Part shown: positions 1 through 7,617 of the stretch, piece after piece
How positions within the stretch are numbered: the stretch's first letter is position 1
Layout of the letters: each line of letters begins with the position of its first letter
Source: Micromonospora antibiotica
Lineage (GTDB): Bacteria; Actinomycetota; Actinomycetes; Mycobacteriales; Micromonosporaceae
Assembly (NCBI RefSeq): GCF_017599305.1
Contig: NZ_JAGFWR010000008.1
Span: forward strand, 124,001-188,000
Direction: 5' to 3'
DNA: 64,000 nucleotides
The notes under the pieces: model-generated
Databases searched by the model: none
Told to the model about the DNA's origin: nothing
Seen by the model: the letters and a program-made list of their open reading frames with translations, nothing else
Position numbers and translations under genes: made by a program

Positions 1-500
1 TCGGTGCCGTCCGGGGCGACCACCCGCAGCTCGCCCCGGCGTACCCCGTCGGCGGTGTCGGTCACGTAGGCCACCCGCTGACCGGTCGGGTCGGGACGCG
101 GGTCGATCACCGGGCCGACGGTGCTCACCTCGATCACGTCGCCGTGCACCAGATCGGCCCGGAACAGCCGGCCGGCCAGCGCGAACACCGCCACCCGGCC
201 CGCCCCGTCCAGGGCGTACGAGCCGATGCCGGCGGTGCTGAGCCGGCGTCGTTCGCGCAACGCCCGCTCGCCGGGGGCCAGCGCCACCGGGTCGGCGTCG
301 TCGCCGAGCAGCACGGCCGGGTCGGCGACCAGGCGTTCCTCGGCGGAGGCGGTCTCCAGCGCCCAGAGCGCGTCGGCCGGGTCCTCCGGGCCGCCCGAGC
401 GGAGGAAGACCACCCGGGAACCGTCACCGGTCACGGACACGGCACGCGGCGCCCCGTGGCTGAACCGACGGGTACGGGCGGCCAGCTCGGGAAAGTCCAC
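1..500 (-). CDS. S9-family (prolyl oligopeptidase type) peptidase, N-terminal part only
   Basis: Only about 166 N-terminal residues are present; the gene runs off the left edge, so its catalytic domain is not visible. Reading starts at a GTG at position 500 and gives VDFPELAARTRRFSHG, followed by segments such as VVFLRSGGPEDPADALW and DPRPDPTGQRVAYVTD. This is the style of the WD40/TolB-like propeller that precedes the alpha/beta-hydrolase domain in dipeptidyl aminopeptidases and acylaminoacyl peptidases. It is divergent from mshB with about 95 bp between the starts, which must hold both promoters. Family assignment is from recognition of the propeller pattern; substrate is unknown. Confidence 0.7.
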   Translation of the reverse strand, partial: MDFPELAARTRRFSHGAPRAVSVTGDGSRVVFLRSGGPEDPADALWALETASAEERLVADPAVLLGDDADPVALAPGERALRERRRLSTAGIGSYALDGAGRVAVFALAGRLFRADLVHGDVIEVSTVGPVIDPRPDPTGQRVAYVTDTADGVRRGELRVVAPDGT

Positions 501-595
501 AACCCGGATCGTAGAGCGGTGCCGGGCGTGATGTGGCCGACCTGGGTGGACGCGTACGCCCCGGCGCGGACGGACCGCCGGTTAGAGTGACCGTC

Positions 596-1594
596 GTGAC
601 GACGCTGCCCGACCGACGCCTGCTGCTGGTCCACGCGCATCCCGACGACGAGTCCATCGGCACCGGGTCGACGATGGCGCACTACGCCGCCGACGGTGCC
701 CACGTCACGCTGGTGACCTGCACTCTCGGCGAGGAAGGCGAGATCCACCGGCCGGAGCTGGCGCAGCTCGCCGCCGCCGAGGCAGACCAGCTCGGCGGCT
801 TCCGGATCGGGGAGCTGGCCGCCGCCTGCGCCGCGCTCGGCGTCACCGACCACCGCTTCCTCGGCGGCGCGGGCCGCTACCGGGACTCGGGCATGATGGG
901 GCTGGCCACCAACGAGCACCCCCGGGCGTTCTGGGCGGCCGACCTCGACGTGGCCGCCGGTCAGCTCCTGGACGTCATCCGGGAGGTCCGCCCGCAGGTC
1001 ATGGTCACCTACGACCCGAACGGCTTCTACGGTCACCCGGACCACATCCAGGCGCACCGGGTGACGATGCGGGCACACGAGCTGGCCGCCGCGGAGGGCA
1101 TCGCCCCGGCCAAGGTCTACTGGACGGCGCTGCCCCGCAGCGTCCTGGAGGCCGGCATGAGCCACTTCACCGAGTCCTCGGACAACCCGTTCGCGGGCAT
1201 CGACAGCGTCGACGAACTGCCCTTCGGCACCCCGGACGACCAGATCGCCGCCCGGATCGACGCCACCGACCAGCACGCCGCCAAAGAGGCGGCGATGCGG
1301 GCGCACGGCACCCAGATCCCCGCCAACTCCTGGTTGTACGCGATCGCCGGCAACTTCGGCGCCGAGTTCATGGGCGTGGAGTTCTTCACCCTGGCGGTGG
1401 GGGAACCCGGCCCGGCCGGTGGACCGAACGGCTGGGAGAGTGACCTCTTCGCCGGGATCGACACGACCTCGTCGGGCTCGTCCGCCGGCCGGCCCGACCC
1501 GGCTGCCGGTCAGCCGGTGGCGGCGGCACGCCGGCCGGAGCAGGCGTCCCCGGTGGGGGGCGGGCCGGCCTCGGCGATGGCCGGACCCCGGTGA
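596..1594 (+). CDS. mshB: N-acetyl-1-D-myo-inosityl-2-amino-2-deoxy-alpha-D-glucopyranoside deacetylase (mycothiol biosynthesis)
   Basis: MshB is a cytosolic zinc deacetylase that removes the acetyl group from GlcNAc-inositol, the second committed step of mycothiol synthesis. The 332-residue product has the PIG-L family zinc motif HPDDE at residues 15-19 and HPDH near residue 147. The frame is open upstream to 533, but the GTG at 596 places the conserved [13 protein letters not shown] segment at the usual distance from the start. The C-terminal 30 residues are Pro/Ala-rich and probably dispensable. The stop overlaps the GTG of the next gene by four bases (GTGA), which implies translational coupling. 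A mycoredoxin that would use the product pathway lies at 41.2 kb. Confidence 0.93.
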   Translation: MTTLPDRRLLLVHAHPDDESIGTGSTMAHYAADGAHVTLVTCTLGEEGEIHRPELAQLAAAEADQLGGFRIGELAAACAALGVTDHRFLGGAGRYRDSGMMGLATNEHPRAFWAADLDVAAGQLLDVIREVRPQVMVTYDPNGFYGHPDHIQAHRVTMRAHELAAAEGIAPAKVYWTALPRSVLEAGMSHFTESSDNPFAGIDSVDELPFGTPDDQIAARIDATDQHAAKEAAMRAHGTQIPANSWLYAIAGNFGAEFMGVEFFTLAVGEPGPAGGPNGWESDLFAGIDTTSSGSSAGRPDPAAGQPVAAARRPEQASPVGGGPASAMAGPR

Positions 1595-2055
1595 CGCTGC
1601 CCGCCACGCCGATGCCGGTCGTCGAGGAGGAGACCGCCGCCGTCCCGCCGCCACCCGGCCCGACGGTACGCCTGTTCGACGTCGTGCTGCGGTTGGTCGG
1701 CGGGTTGGTCGCCGTGGTCGGCGGGGTGCTCACCGCCCTGATCGGCCTGCTGCTGTCCACCGTCCGGGTCGGCGGGCAGCTGATCGGGGTGTCGGTGGTG
1801 GTCACCATCCTGGGGGCGATCGCGGTGAGCTGGTTCGCGTACGCCACGGTCGGCCGCAAGTGGGCGGTGGCGTTGCCGGCCCTGCCGTGGTTCGTGCTGA
1901 TGGCGGTGGCAGCGGTCCGTACCGCCGAGGGTGACCTGCTGGTCGCCGGGGACAACTGGGTCGGGCTGGCGATGATCACCACCGGGGCGATGACGTTCGC
2001 GGTGATGGCGTTCCGGCAGATCCTCAGCCCGCAGCCGCGCCGCCACGACGGGTGA
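1591..2055 (+). CDS. small integral membrane protein, DUF6113-like
   Basis: This 154-residue protein has a Pro/Glu-rich cytosolic start and then four or so hydrophobic segments (for example [21 protein letters not shown] and [19 protein letters not shown]). The GTG start overlaps the mshB stop. A membrane protein of this kind follows mshB in other actinomycetes, and I place it with the DUF6113 family from memory. No enzymatic motif is visible. The coupling suggests co-expression with mshB, not a proven role in mycothiol metabolism. Confidence 0.75.
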   Translation: MTLPATPMPVVEEETAAVPPPPGPTVRLFDVVLRLVGGLVAVVGGVLTALIGLLLSTVRVGGQLIGVSVVVTILGAIAVSWFAYATVGRKWAVALPALPWFVLMAVAAVRTAEGDLLVAGDNWVGLAMITTGAMTFAVMAFRQILSPQPRRHDG

Positions 2056-2136
2056 TGACGGCACACAGCCGACGGTGGTAGATATTCCTGCCAGGAGCCC
2101 CGTCGACGCGGCGGGCGGTGTGGCAGGAGGCGTGTG

Positions 2137-2601
2137 ATGAGAGATCGGTGGCGGGCTGTCGGCGTACTCGCGGCGGCATTGTTCGCGGTCAACGTGGTGG
2201 CCCGGGTGATCATCAAGCTCGGCTTCGACGGGAACGACACTGCCGCCGACCGGGTCTCGCTGGGCATGTTCATCGTGGTCGGACTGGTGCTGGCCGGGGT
2301 GGTCTTCGCCTGGGGCCGGGTCGTGCCGGCGGCGCGTTGGGGGGCCGACGTGGCCGCCGCGGTGGCGGTGGCGCTGCTGCTGACCGTGCTCGTCGGCCCG
2401 CTGCTGGTCGGCAACGATCCGTTCGGTGGGGGAGCGGGGCTCTTCTTCGCCCAGATCTGGCTCTATCTCGCCGCCGCGGCGGCCGGCGTGGCGATCGGCT
2501 ACCTGGTGCTCATCGCCCTCGGCCGCGACCACCGCTCACGCCAGCTCCAGCGGTACGCCGAGCGTAACGTGGGCAAGCCCCGCCGGGTGGTCCGCCGCTG
2601 A
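2137..2601 (+). CDS. hypothetical four-helix membrane protein
   Basis: The 154-residue product begins MRDRWRAVGVLAAALFAVNV and has about four predicted transmembrane helices, followed by a basic C-terminus (RYAERNVGKPRRVVRR). The frame offers GTG at 2134 and ATG at 2137; AGGAGG at 2125-2130 lies six bases from the ATG and only three from the GTG, so the ATG is preferred. The gene starts 81 bp after the DUF6113-like gene and ends convergently with the acetyltransferase. I do not recognise a family. Confidence 0.7.
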   Translation: MRDRWRAVGVLAAALFAVNVVARVIIKLGFDGNDTAADRVSLGMFIVVGLVLAGVVFAWGRVVPAARWGADVAAAVAVALLLTVLVGPLLVGNDPFGGGAGLFFAQIWLYLAAAAAGVAIGYLVLIALGRDHRSRQLQRYAERNVGKPRRVVRR

Positions 2602-2622
2602 CCCACCCGCCCGGGGTGGGTC
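2600..2622. terminator. bidirectional hairpin between convergent genes
   Basis: GACCCACCC at 2600-2608 pairs perfectly with GGGTGGGTC at 2614-2622 around a five-base loop. The arms overlap the stop codons of both convergent genes, so the hairpin could end transcription from either side. There is no T-run, which is common for actinomycete terminators. Confidence 0.55.
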
Positions 2623-3604
2623 AGGTGGGAGGGGCGACGCGGGTGAGGTAGGTGTGGTGGGTGGTGAAGCCGAGCTTGCGGTAGAGCGAGACCGCCTCGA
2701 TGTTGCGCTGTTCCACCTGGAGGAAGGCGTGGGTCGCGCCCTCGGCCGTGCCCCAGTCGGCCAGCGCCCGGATCACCCGGGCGGCCAGCCCCTGCCGGCG
2801 TGCCTGCGGGGCCACCTCGATCAGGCTGAGCCCCAGCCAGCGGCCCTGCCCGGTGACGGTGCCCCGGCCCGTCGCCAGCAGCGCGCCGTCGGCGTACACC
2901 TGGGCGAAGCGGACCTGGGCCACGGCGGTCAGGATGTGCCGGGCGGAGTCCGGCAGGCCGCCCTTGCGGCCGGCGGCGACCGCGAGCCACTCCTCGGACG
3001 GCACGCCGGTGAGGGCGATCGCCGCACCGCCGGCCGGGCCTTGCGGGGTGGGAGCGGGGGGCGGCTCCGCCGGCCGCAGCGTGGCCAGCGGGACGGTCTG
3101 CACCAGGGTCAGCGGCCGGGCGGTCCAGCCCCGGGCGTCCAGTTCGGCGCCGACCGGCACGGCCAGTGGCAACGGCGTGTTGACCATGGCGGGTTGGCCG
3201 TGTTCGGCGTACCAGCGTTCGATCGCGTCGATCGCCGCCGGCAGCGGGCGGTCCGGGTCGCCGACCGGCAGCGCCGAATTGGCCCGGCCGGTCCAGCCGT
3301 CGGCGGAGCGCAGCAGCCAGTCGCCGAGCCGGGCGCGTACCGGTGCCGGCCACGCCTCGTCGGCGGCGAGTTCCAGTTCGACCACGGCCGAGGCGGTGGG
3401 CCGGCGGGTGGGGGGCACCCGCTTGGCCCGGTGCACCTCGGCCACCGGCACCCGGAGCCGGCCCTGGGCGGTGGCGATGGTGAGATGAGTCTCGCTCAGC
3501 TCGACCAGCTCGCCGAGGGCGTCCGAAAAGAGGGGCCGGCCCTCGCGAATCCCCACAATGCGGCGAACCACGATCCGGTGTCCCACATCCTGCTGTCGGA
3601 GCAC
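2621..3604 (-). CDS. GNAT N-acetyltransferase with N-terminal SH3-like domain
   Basis: The 327-residue protein has a roughly 60-residue all-beta start (VGHRIVVRRIVGIREGRP, GRLRVPVAEVHRAKRVPP) resembling the SH3-like domain of Rv0428c-type proteins. A C-terminal GNAT domain follows, with LGLSLIEVAPQARRQGLAAR as the acetyl-CoA-binding motif A and EQRNIEAVSLYRKLGF as motif B. The GTG start at 3604 is preceded by GAGGAGG. It is divergent from the ferredoxin gene. The acyl acceptor cannot be read from the sequence. Confidence 0.85.
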   Translation of the reverse strand: MLRQQDVGHRIVVRRIVGIREGRPLFSDALGELVELSETHLTIATAQGRLRVPVAEVHRAKRVPPTRRPTASAVVELELAADEAWPAPVRARLGDWLLRSADGWTGRANSALPVGDPDRPLPAAIDAIERWYAEHGQPAMVNTPLPLAVPVGAELDARGWTARPLTLVQTVPLATLRPAEPPPAPTPQGPAGGAAIALTGVPSEEWLAVAAGRKGGLPDSARHILTAVAQVRFAQVYADGALLATGRGTVTGQGRWLGLSLIEVAPQARRQGLAARVIRALADWGTAEGATHAFLQVEQRNIEAVSLYRKLGFTTHHTYLTRVAPPT

Positions 3605-3682
3605 GATCGACCTCCTCCCCGGCGAGATACTAGGCTCTTAGCGTCGCGGGTGATCGCGACGAGTCTGCGGAGGAGAAGACCG

Positions 3683-4009
3683 GTGACCTACATCATCGCC
3701 GAGCCGTGCGTGGATGTGCTCGACAAGGCATGCATCGAGGAATGCCCGGTCGACTGCATTTACGAGGGCAACCGGATGCTCTACATCCACCCTGACGAAT
3801 GCGTCGACTGTGGTGCCTGTGAGCCGGTCTGCCCGGTGGAGGCCATCTTCTACGAGGACGACGTCCCGGAGCAGTGGAAGGACTACACCGGGGCCAACTA
3901 CGAGTTCTTCGAGGACCTGGGCTCGCCGGGCGGTGCGTCGAAGATCGGCAAGGTGGAGAAGGACGCGACGTTCGTCGCCGGCCAGCCGCCGCGCGGCGAG
4001 GGCCACTGA
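3683..4009 (+). CDS. fdxA: 7Fe ferredoxin
   Basis: A 108-residue soluble electron carrier with the FdxA/FdxC cysteine pattern: C8, C16, C20 and C24 in the first half, and CVDCGACEPVC in the second, suited to one 3Fe-4S and one 4Fe-4S cluster. The long acidic C-terminal tail is typical of actinobacterial ferredoxins. The GTG start at 3683 has a strong GGAGGAG at 3669-3675. A ferredoxin gene just before dapC is also the order in mycobacteria. Its redox partner is not evident here. Confidence 0.93.
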   Translation: MTYIIAEPCVDVLDKACIEECPVDCIYEGNRMLYIHPDECVDCGACEPVCPVEAIFYEDDVPEQWKDYTGANYEFFEDLGSPGGASKIGKVEKDATFVAGQPPRGEGH

Positions 4010-4167
4010 ACCGGCCGGCAGCCGGGACACCGGGCTCGCCGGCTGCGGTGCCGGGCTCGCCGGCCGGGTCGGCAGCGGTGCCGGCCGGCCCCGGGTCGGT
4101 GGTGCCGGCCGGTGGCGCGTCGGGGTCGTCGGCCGGGTCCGCGTCGGGCCCGGCCCGGCCCGGTCCG

Positions 4168-5265
4168 GTGTCGGCGCGGTTGCCCGAGTTCACCTGGGAC
4201 ACGCTGGACGCCGCGGCCGCCCTGGCCGCGGCGCACCCGGACGGCCTGATCAACCTCTCCATGGGCACGCCGGTCGACCCGGTGCCCCCGGTGATCCGGC
4301 AGGCGCTGGCGGACGCCGCCGACGCGCCGGGCTACCCGCTGACGGCGGGCACCCCGGCGCTACGCGACGCCATCGCCGGCTGGGTGGCGCGCGCCTGCGG
4401 TGCGGCTGCCGACGGGCTCGGGGTGCTGCCGACGATCGGGTCCAAGGAACTGGTCGCCTGGCTGCCCACCCTGCTCGGGATCGGCCCCGGCGACGTGGTC
4501 GTGGTGCCGTCGGTCGCCTATCCGACATATGAGGACGGGGCCCGGCTGGCCGGCGCGACCACCGTCCGCGCCGACTCGCTGACCGCCGTCGGCCCCACCT
4601 CCCGGGTACGCCTGGTCTGGGTCAACTCGCCCGGCAACCCGACCGGTCGGGTGCTGCCCGCCGCCCACCTGCGCAAGGTGGTCGACTGGGCCCGGGAGCG
4701 TGGTGCCGTGGTGGCCAGCGACGAGTGCTACCTGCCGCTGGGCTGGACGGCCGACGCCGCGCCGGTGTCGGTGCTCGCGCCGGAGGTCTGCGGCGGGTCG
4801 TACGACTCGGTGCTGGCGGTGCACTCGCTGTCCAAGCGGTCCAACCTGGCCGGCTACCGGGCCGGGTTCGTCGCCGGTGACCCGGCGCTCGTCGCCGAGC
4901 TGCTGAAGATCCGCAAGCACGCCGGCATGATCGTCCCGGCTCCGGTGCAGGCCGCGATGGTCGCCGCGCTGGCCGACCAGGCGCACGCCGACGAGCAGCG
5001 GGAACGCTACCGGGCCCGGCGGGAGACACTGCTCGCCGCGTTCACCGGGGCGGGCTTCCGGGTGGACCACTCCGAGGCGGGCCTCTACCTCTGGGTCACC
5101 CGCGACGAGGACTGCTGGGACACCGTCGACCGGCTGGCCCGACGGGGCATCCTGGTCGCCGCCGGGGCCTTCTACGGCCCGGCCGGGCAGCGGCACGTCC
5201 GGGTGGCGTTGACCGGGTCGGACGCGCACGTCGCGGCGGTCGCCCAGCGGCTCGCCCAGCCGTAG
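4168..5265 (+). CDS. dapC: succinyldiaminopimelate transaminase
   Basis: DapC is a PLP-dependent class I/II aminotransferase that converts N-succinyl-2-amino-6-ketopimelate to N-succinyl-LL-diaminopimelate. The sequence from VSARLPEFTWDTLD onward matches actinobacterial DapC throughout, with NSPGNPTGR, SDECYLPLGW and the PLP-binding lysine in SLSKRSNLAGYR near residue 223. GTG 4168 gives 365 residues, the normal length. The frame is also open upstream (GTGs at 4048 and 4078), which would add a Gly/Pro/Ala/Ser-rich extension encoded by the repetitive 158 bp after fdxA. dapD and dapE for neighbouring steps lie at 14.5-16.6 kb. Confidence 0.92.
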   Translation: MSARLPEFTWDTLDAAAALAAAHPDGLINLSMGTPVDPVPPVIRQALADAADAPGYPLTAGTPALRDAIAGWVARACGAAADGLGVLPTIGSKELVAWLPTLLGIGPGDVVVVPSVAYPTYEDGARLAGATTVRADSLTAVGPTSRVRLVWVNSPGNPTGRVLPAAHLRKVVDWARERGAVVASDECYLPLGWTADAAPVSVLAPEVCGGSYDSVLAVHSLSKRSNLAGYRAGFVAGDPALVAELLKIRKHAGMIVPAPVQAAMVAALADQAHADEQRERYRARRETLLAAFTGAGFRVDHSEAGLYLWVTRDEDCWDTVDRLARRGILVAAGAFYGPAGQRHVRVALTGSDAHVAAVAQRLAQP

Positions 5266-5276
5266 GGGCGGCTGCG

Positions 5277-6290
5277 GTGGGTGACGAGGTGGGCCGGCCC
5301 CGGGTCGCCGTGGTCGGCACCGGCCTGATCGGCGGTTCGATCCTGCTGCGGCTGCACGAGGCGGGTACGCCGGTGGCCGGCTGGGACCCGGACCCGGCGA
5401 CCCGGGCCGAGGGCCGCCGCCGGGGCCTCACCTTCCCCGACGAACTGGCCGACGCGGTCCGGGACCGGGACGTGGTGTTCCTCGGTGGTCCCCTGCCGAG
5501 TCTGCCGCAGACCCTGCTCACCGTGGCCGGGCTGACCGACGACCGGTGTGTCGTCACCGACGTGGGCAGCACCAAATCGGCCGTCGCCGGGTTCGCCGGG
5601 GCGCACGGGCTGACCGGCCGGTTCGTCCCCGGCCACCCGATGGCCGGCACCGAACGGGCCGGGCTGACGGCCGCGCTCGCGGGTCTCTTCGTCGACGCGG
5701 CCTGGGTGCTCTGCCCGAGCGTCGACGGGTTGGTGCCGTTCCGGACGCTGGTCGGGCTCATCGTCGACGTCTTCGCCGCGCACGTCGTACCGATGTCGCC
5801 GGGGGTGCACGACTCCGTGGTGGCGCTCTCCTCCCACGTACCGCACCTGCTGGCCGGCAGCCTGGCCGGGGCAGCCGCCGACTCGGCGGTGCGGGACGCG
5901 GTGGTCCGGCTCGCGGCGGGCAGCTTCCGCGACGGCACCCGGGTCGCGACGACCCCGGCCCGGCGTACCGCCGACATGCTGCTGGCCAACCGGGAGCAGG
6001 TGCTGCGGCAGTTGGCCGAGGTGCGGGCGGCGCTCGACGGGCTGACCGAGGCGGTCCGCGCCGACGACCTGCCCGCGCTGGTGGCGCACTACGAGCGGGC
6101 CCGGACGGTACGGCTGCCGCCGGGCGACGTGCGACCCGTCCACCGGCGGTTCGCCCTCGCCGGGGACCCGGCGCAGGAGTTGGCGTTCGTCCGGTCGGTG
6201 GGTGAGTCCGGCGGGCACCTCACCGGTTGCACGGTGGCGGGGGAGTCGGTGACATACACCGGTCTGCGGCCCGCCGAGGCCCCGGCCTGA
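5277..6290 (+). CDS. tyrA: prephenate dehydrogenase
   Basis: TyrA oxidatively decarboxylates prephenate (or arogenate) with NAD(P)+ in tyrosine synthesis. The 337-residue product has the Rossmann motif GTGLIGGS at residues 14-21, TDVGSTKSAV, the substrate-binding GHPMAGTERAG, and VALSSHVPHLLA. The C-terminal 70 residues carry a short extension typical of actinobacterial TyrA. GTG 5277 lies 11 bp after the dapC stop, so the two amino-acid genes are probably one transcript. Cofactor preference cannot be decided here. Confidence 0.9.
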   Translation: MGDEVGRPRVAVVGTGLIGGSILLRLHEAGTPVAGWDPDPATRAEGRRRGLTFPDELADAVRDRDVVFLGGPLPSLPQTLLTVAGLTDDRCVVTDVGSTKSAVAGFAGAHGLTGRFVPGHPMAGTERAGLTAALAGLFVDAAWVLCPSVDGLVPFRTLVGLIVDVFAAHVVPMSPGVHDSVVALSSHVPHLLAGSLAGAAADSAVRDAVVRLAAGSFRDGTRVATTPARRTADMLLANREQVLRQLAEVRAALDGLTEAVRADDLPALVAHYERARTVRLPPGDVRPVHRRFALAGDPAQELAFVRSVGESGGHLTGCTVAGESVTYTGLRPAEAPA

Positions 6291-6337
6291 CCGCGCGGAA
6301 ACCGGCGGCGGTCCGGTTGCGCCGTTAGGGTGGGTGC

Positions 6338-6976
6338 GTGGCGGACGGACCGGTGGTGGCGGTACGCGGTGAGGCGTACCGGGAGGTGGCACCCGAGCTG
6401 GCCCGGTTCGAGGTGACGGCGACGGCCCGGGAACGGGACCGTCAGGTCGCCCTGACCCGGCTCGCCGAGCGGGCCGCCGCCGTCCGGGTGCTGCTCGACG
6501 AGCACGAGCCGGCGGTGGACCGCCGGGAGGCCGGGGAGCTGCGGGTGCGACCCGAGACGAACCGGTCCGGTGAGCGGGTCGTCGGCTACCTGGGCAGCGT
6601 CTCCACCACGGTCACCGTCACCGACTTCGGCTCCCTGGCCGAGCTGATGCTGCGGCTGGCCGAGCTGGACCACGTCGAGGTGGCCGGCCCCTGGTGGTCG
6701 CTGCGGCCGGACAGCCCGGCCCACCGGGAGGCCCGGCACGAGGCGATCGCCGACGCGTTGCGCCGGGCCCGGGAGTACGCCGAGGCGCTCGGTGCCCGGG
6801 TGACCGCCCTGCTGGAGCTGGCCGACACCGACGAGGGGTTCGCCGGGGGTGGGGCGATGTACGCCCGCCAGGACCGGATGGCCGGCTCACCGGAGCTGGA
6901 ACTCGACCCCCGCCCGCAGTCGGTGCACGCGGTGGTGCGGGCCCGGTTCACCATCAGCGAGCCGGTCCTGACCTGA
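6338..6976 (+). CDS. SIMPL-domain protein (DUF541)
   Basis: A 212-residue protein with the SIMPL/DUF541 layout: an N-terminal strand with VRGEAYREVAPELARFEVTA, a central VGYLGSVSTTVTVTD, and REARHEAIADALRRAREYAE before the last strands (VVRARFTIS). There is no signal peptide, so it looks cytosolic, unlike many Gram-negative members. Its stop shares one base with the start of the following kinase gene (TGATG), so the pair is translationally coupled. Function of the family is poorly defined. Confidence 0.85.
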   Translation: MADGPVVAVRGEAYREVAPELARFEVTATARERDRQVALTRLAERAAAVRVLLDEHEPAVDRREAGELRVRPETNRSGERVVGYLGSVSTTVTVTDFGSLAELMLRLAELDHVEVAGPWWSLRPDSPAHREARHEAIADALRRAREYAEALGARVTALLELADTDEGFAGGGAMYARQDRMAGSPELELDPRPQSVHAVVRARFTISEPVLT

Positions 6977-7617
6977 TGCCCGAGGCGCGTCCGTTCTCCC
7001 TCGACGACCTGGTGGCCCGGGCCCGGTCGCTGGCCGACGCCGGCCCCCGGCAGTTGCTGGGCGTCGCCGGTGCGCCCGGGGCGGGCAAGTCCACGCTGGC
7101 CGAGCGGATCGTCGCGGCGGTCGGCCCGACCGCCCGGCTGGTGCCGATGGACGGTTTCCACCTCGCCCAGGCGGAGCTGGTCCGGCTGGGCCGGGCCGAC
7201 CGCAAGGGCGCGGTCGACACCTTCGACGCCAACGGGTACGTGTCGTTGCTGCGCCGGTTGCACCGGTTGGAGCCGACCGCCGTGTACGCGCCGCTGTTCC
7301 GCCGTGATCTGGAGGAGCCGGTGGCCGGGGCGGTGGAGGTGCCGCCCTCGGTCCGGCTGGTGGTGACCGAGGGCAACTATCTGCTGCTCGACGATCCCCC
7401 CTGGGACGAGGTGCGGTCGTTGCTGCACGAGGCGTGGTTCCTCGACCTGGACGCCGAGCTGCGGTTGCGTCGGTTGGTGGCGCGGCACGTGGCGTACGGG
7501 CGGTCGCCGGAGGCGGCGCACACCTGGGCGTATGGCAGCGACGAGGCGAACGCCGCCCTGGTGGCGGGCACCGCCGACCGGGCCGACCTGGTGATCCGGT
7601 CAACCGACCCGGGGTGA
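6976..7617 (+). CDS. P-loop nucleoside/nucleotide kinase family protein
   Basis: The 213-residue product has a Walker A GAPGAGKST near residue 35, then VPMDGFHLAQAELVRLGR, the DGFH signature of the uridine/pantothenate kinase-like family, and TEGNYLLLDDPPW, the TEGxY motif of the same group. The substrate may be a nucleoside, pantothenate or a sugar; the sequence alone does not decide. The ATG at 6976 overlaps the SIMPL stop. The last 18 bp overlap the convergent membrane-protein gene. Confidence 0.85.
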   Translation: MPEARPFSLDDLVARARSLADAGPRQLLGVAGAPGAGKSTLAERIVAAVGPTARLVPMDGFHLAQAELVRLGRADRKGAVDTFDANGYVSLLRRLHRLEPTAVYAPLFRRDLEEPVAGAVEVPPSVRLVVTEGNYLLLDDPPWDEVRSLLHEAWFLDLDAELRLRRLVARHVAYGRSPEAAHTWAYGSDEANAALVAGTADRADLVIRSTDPG

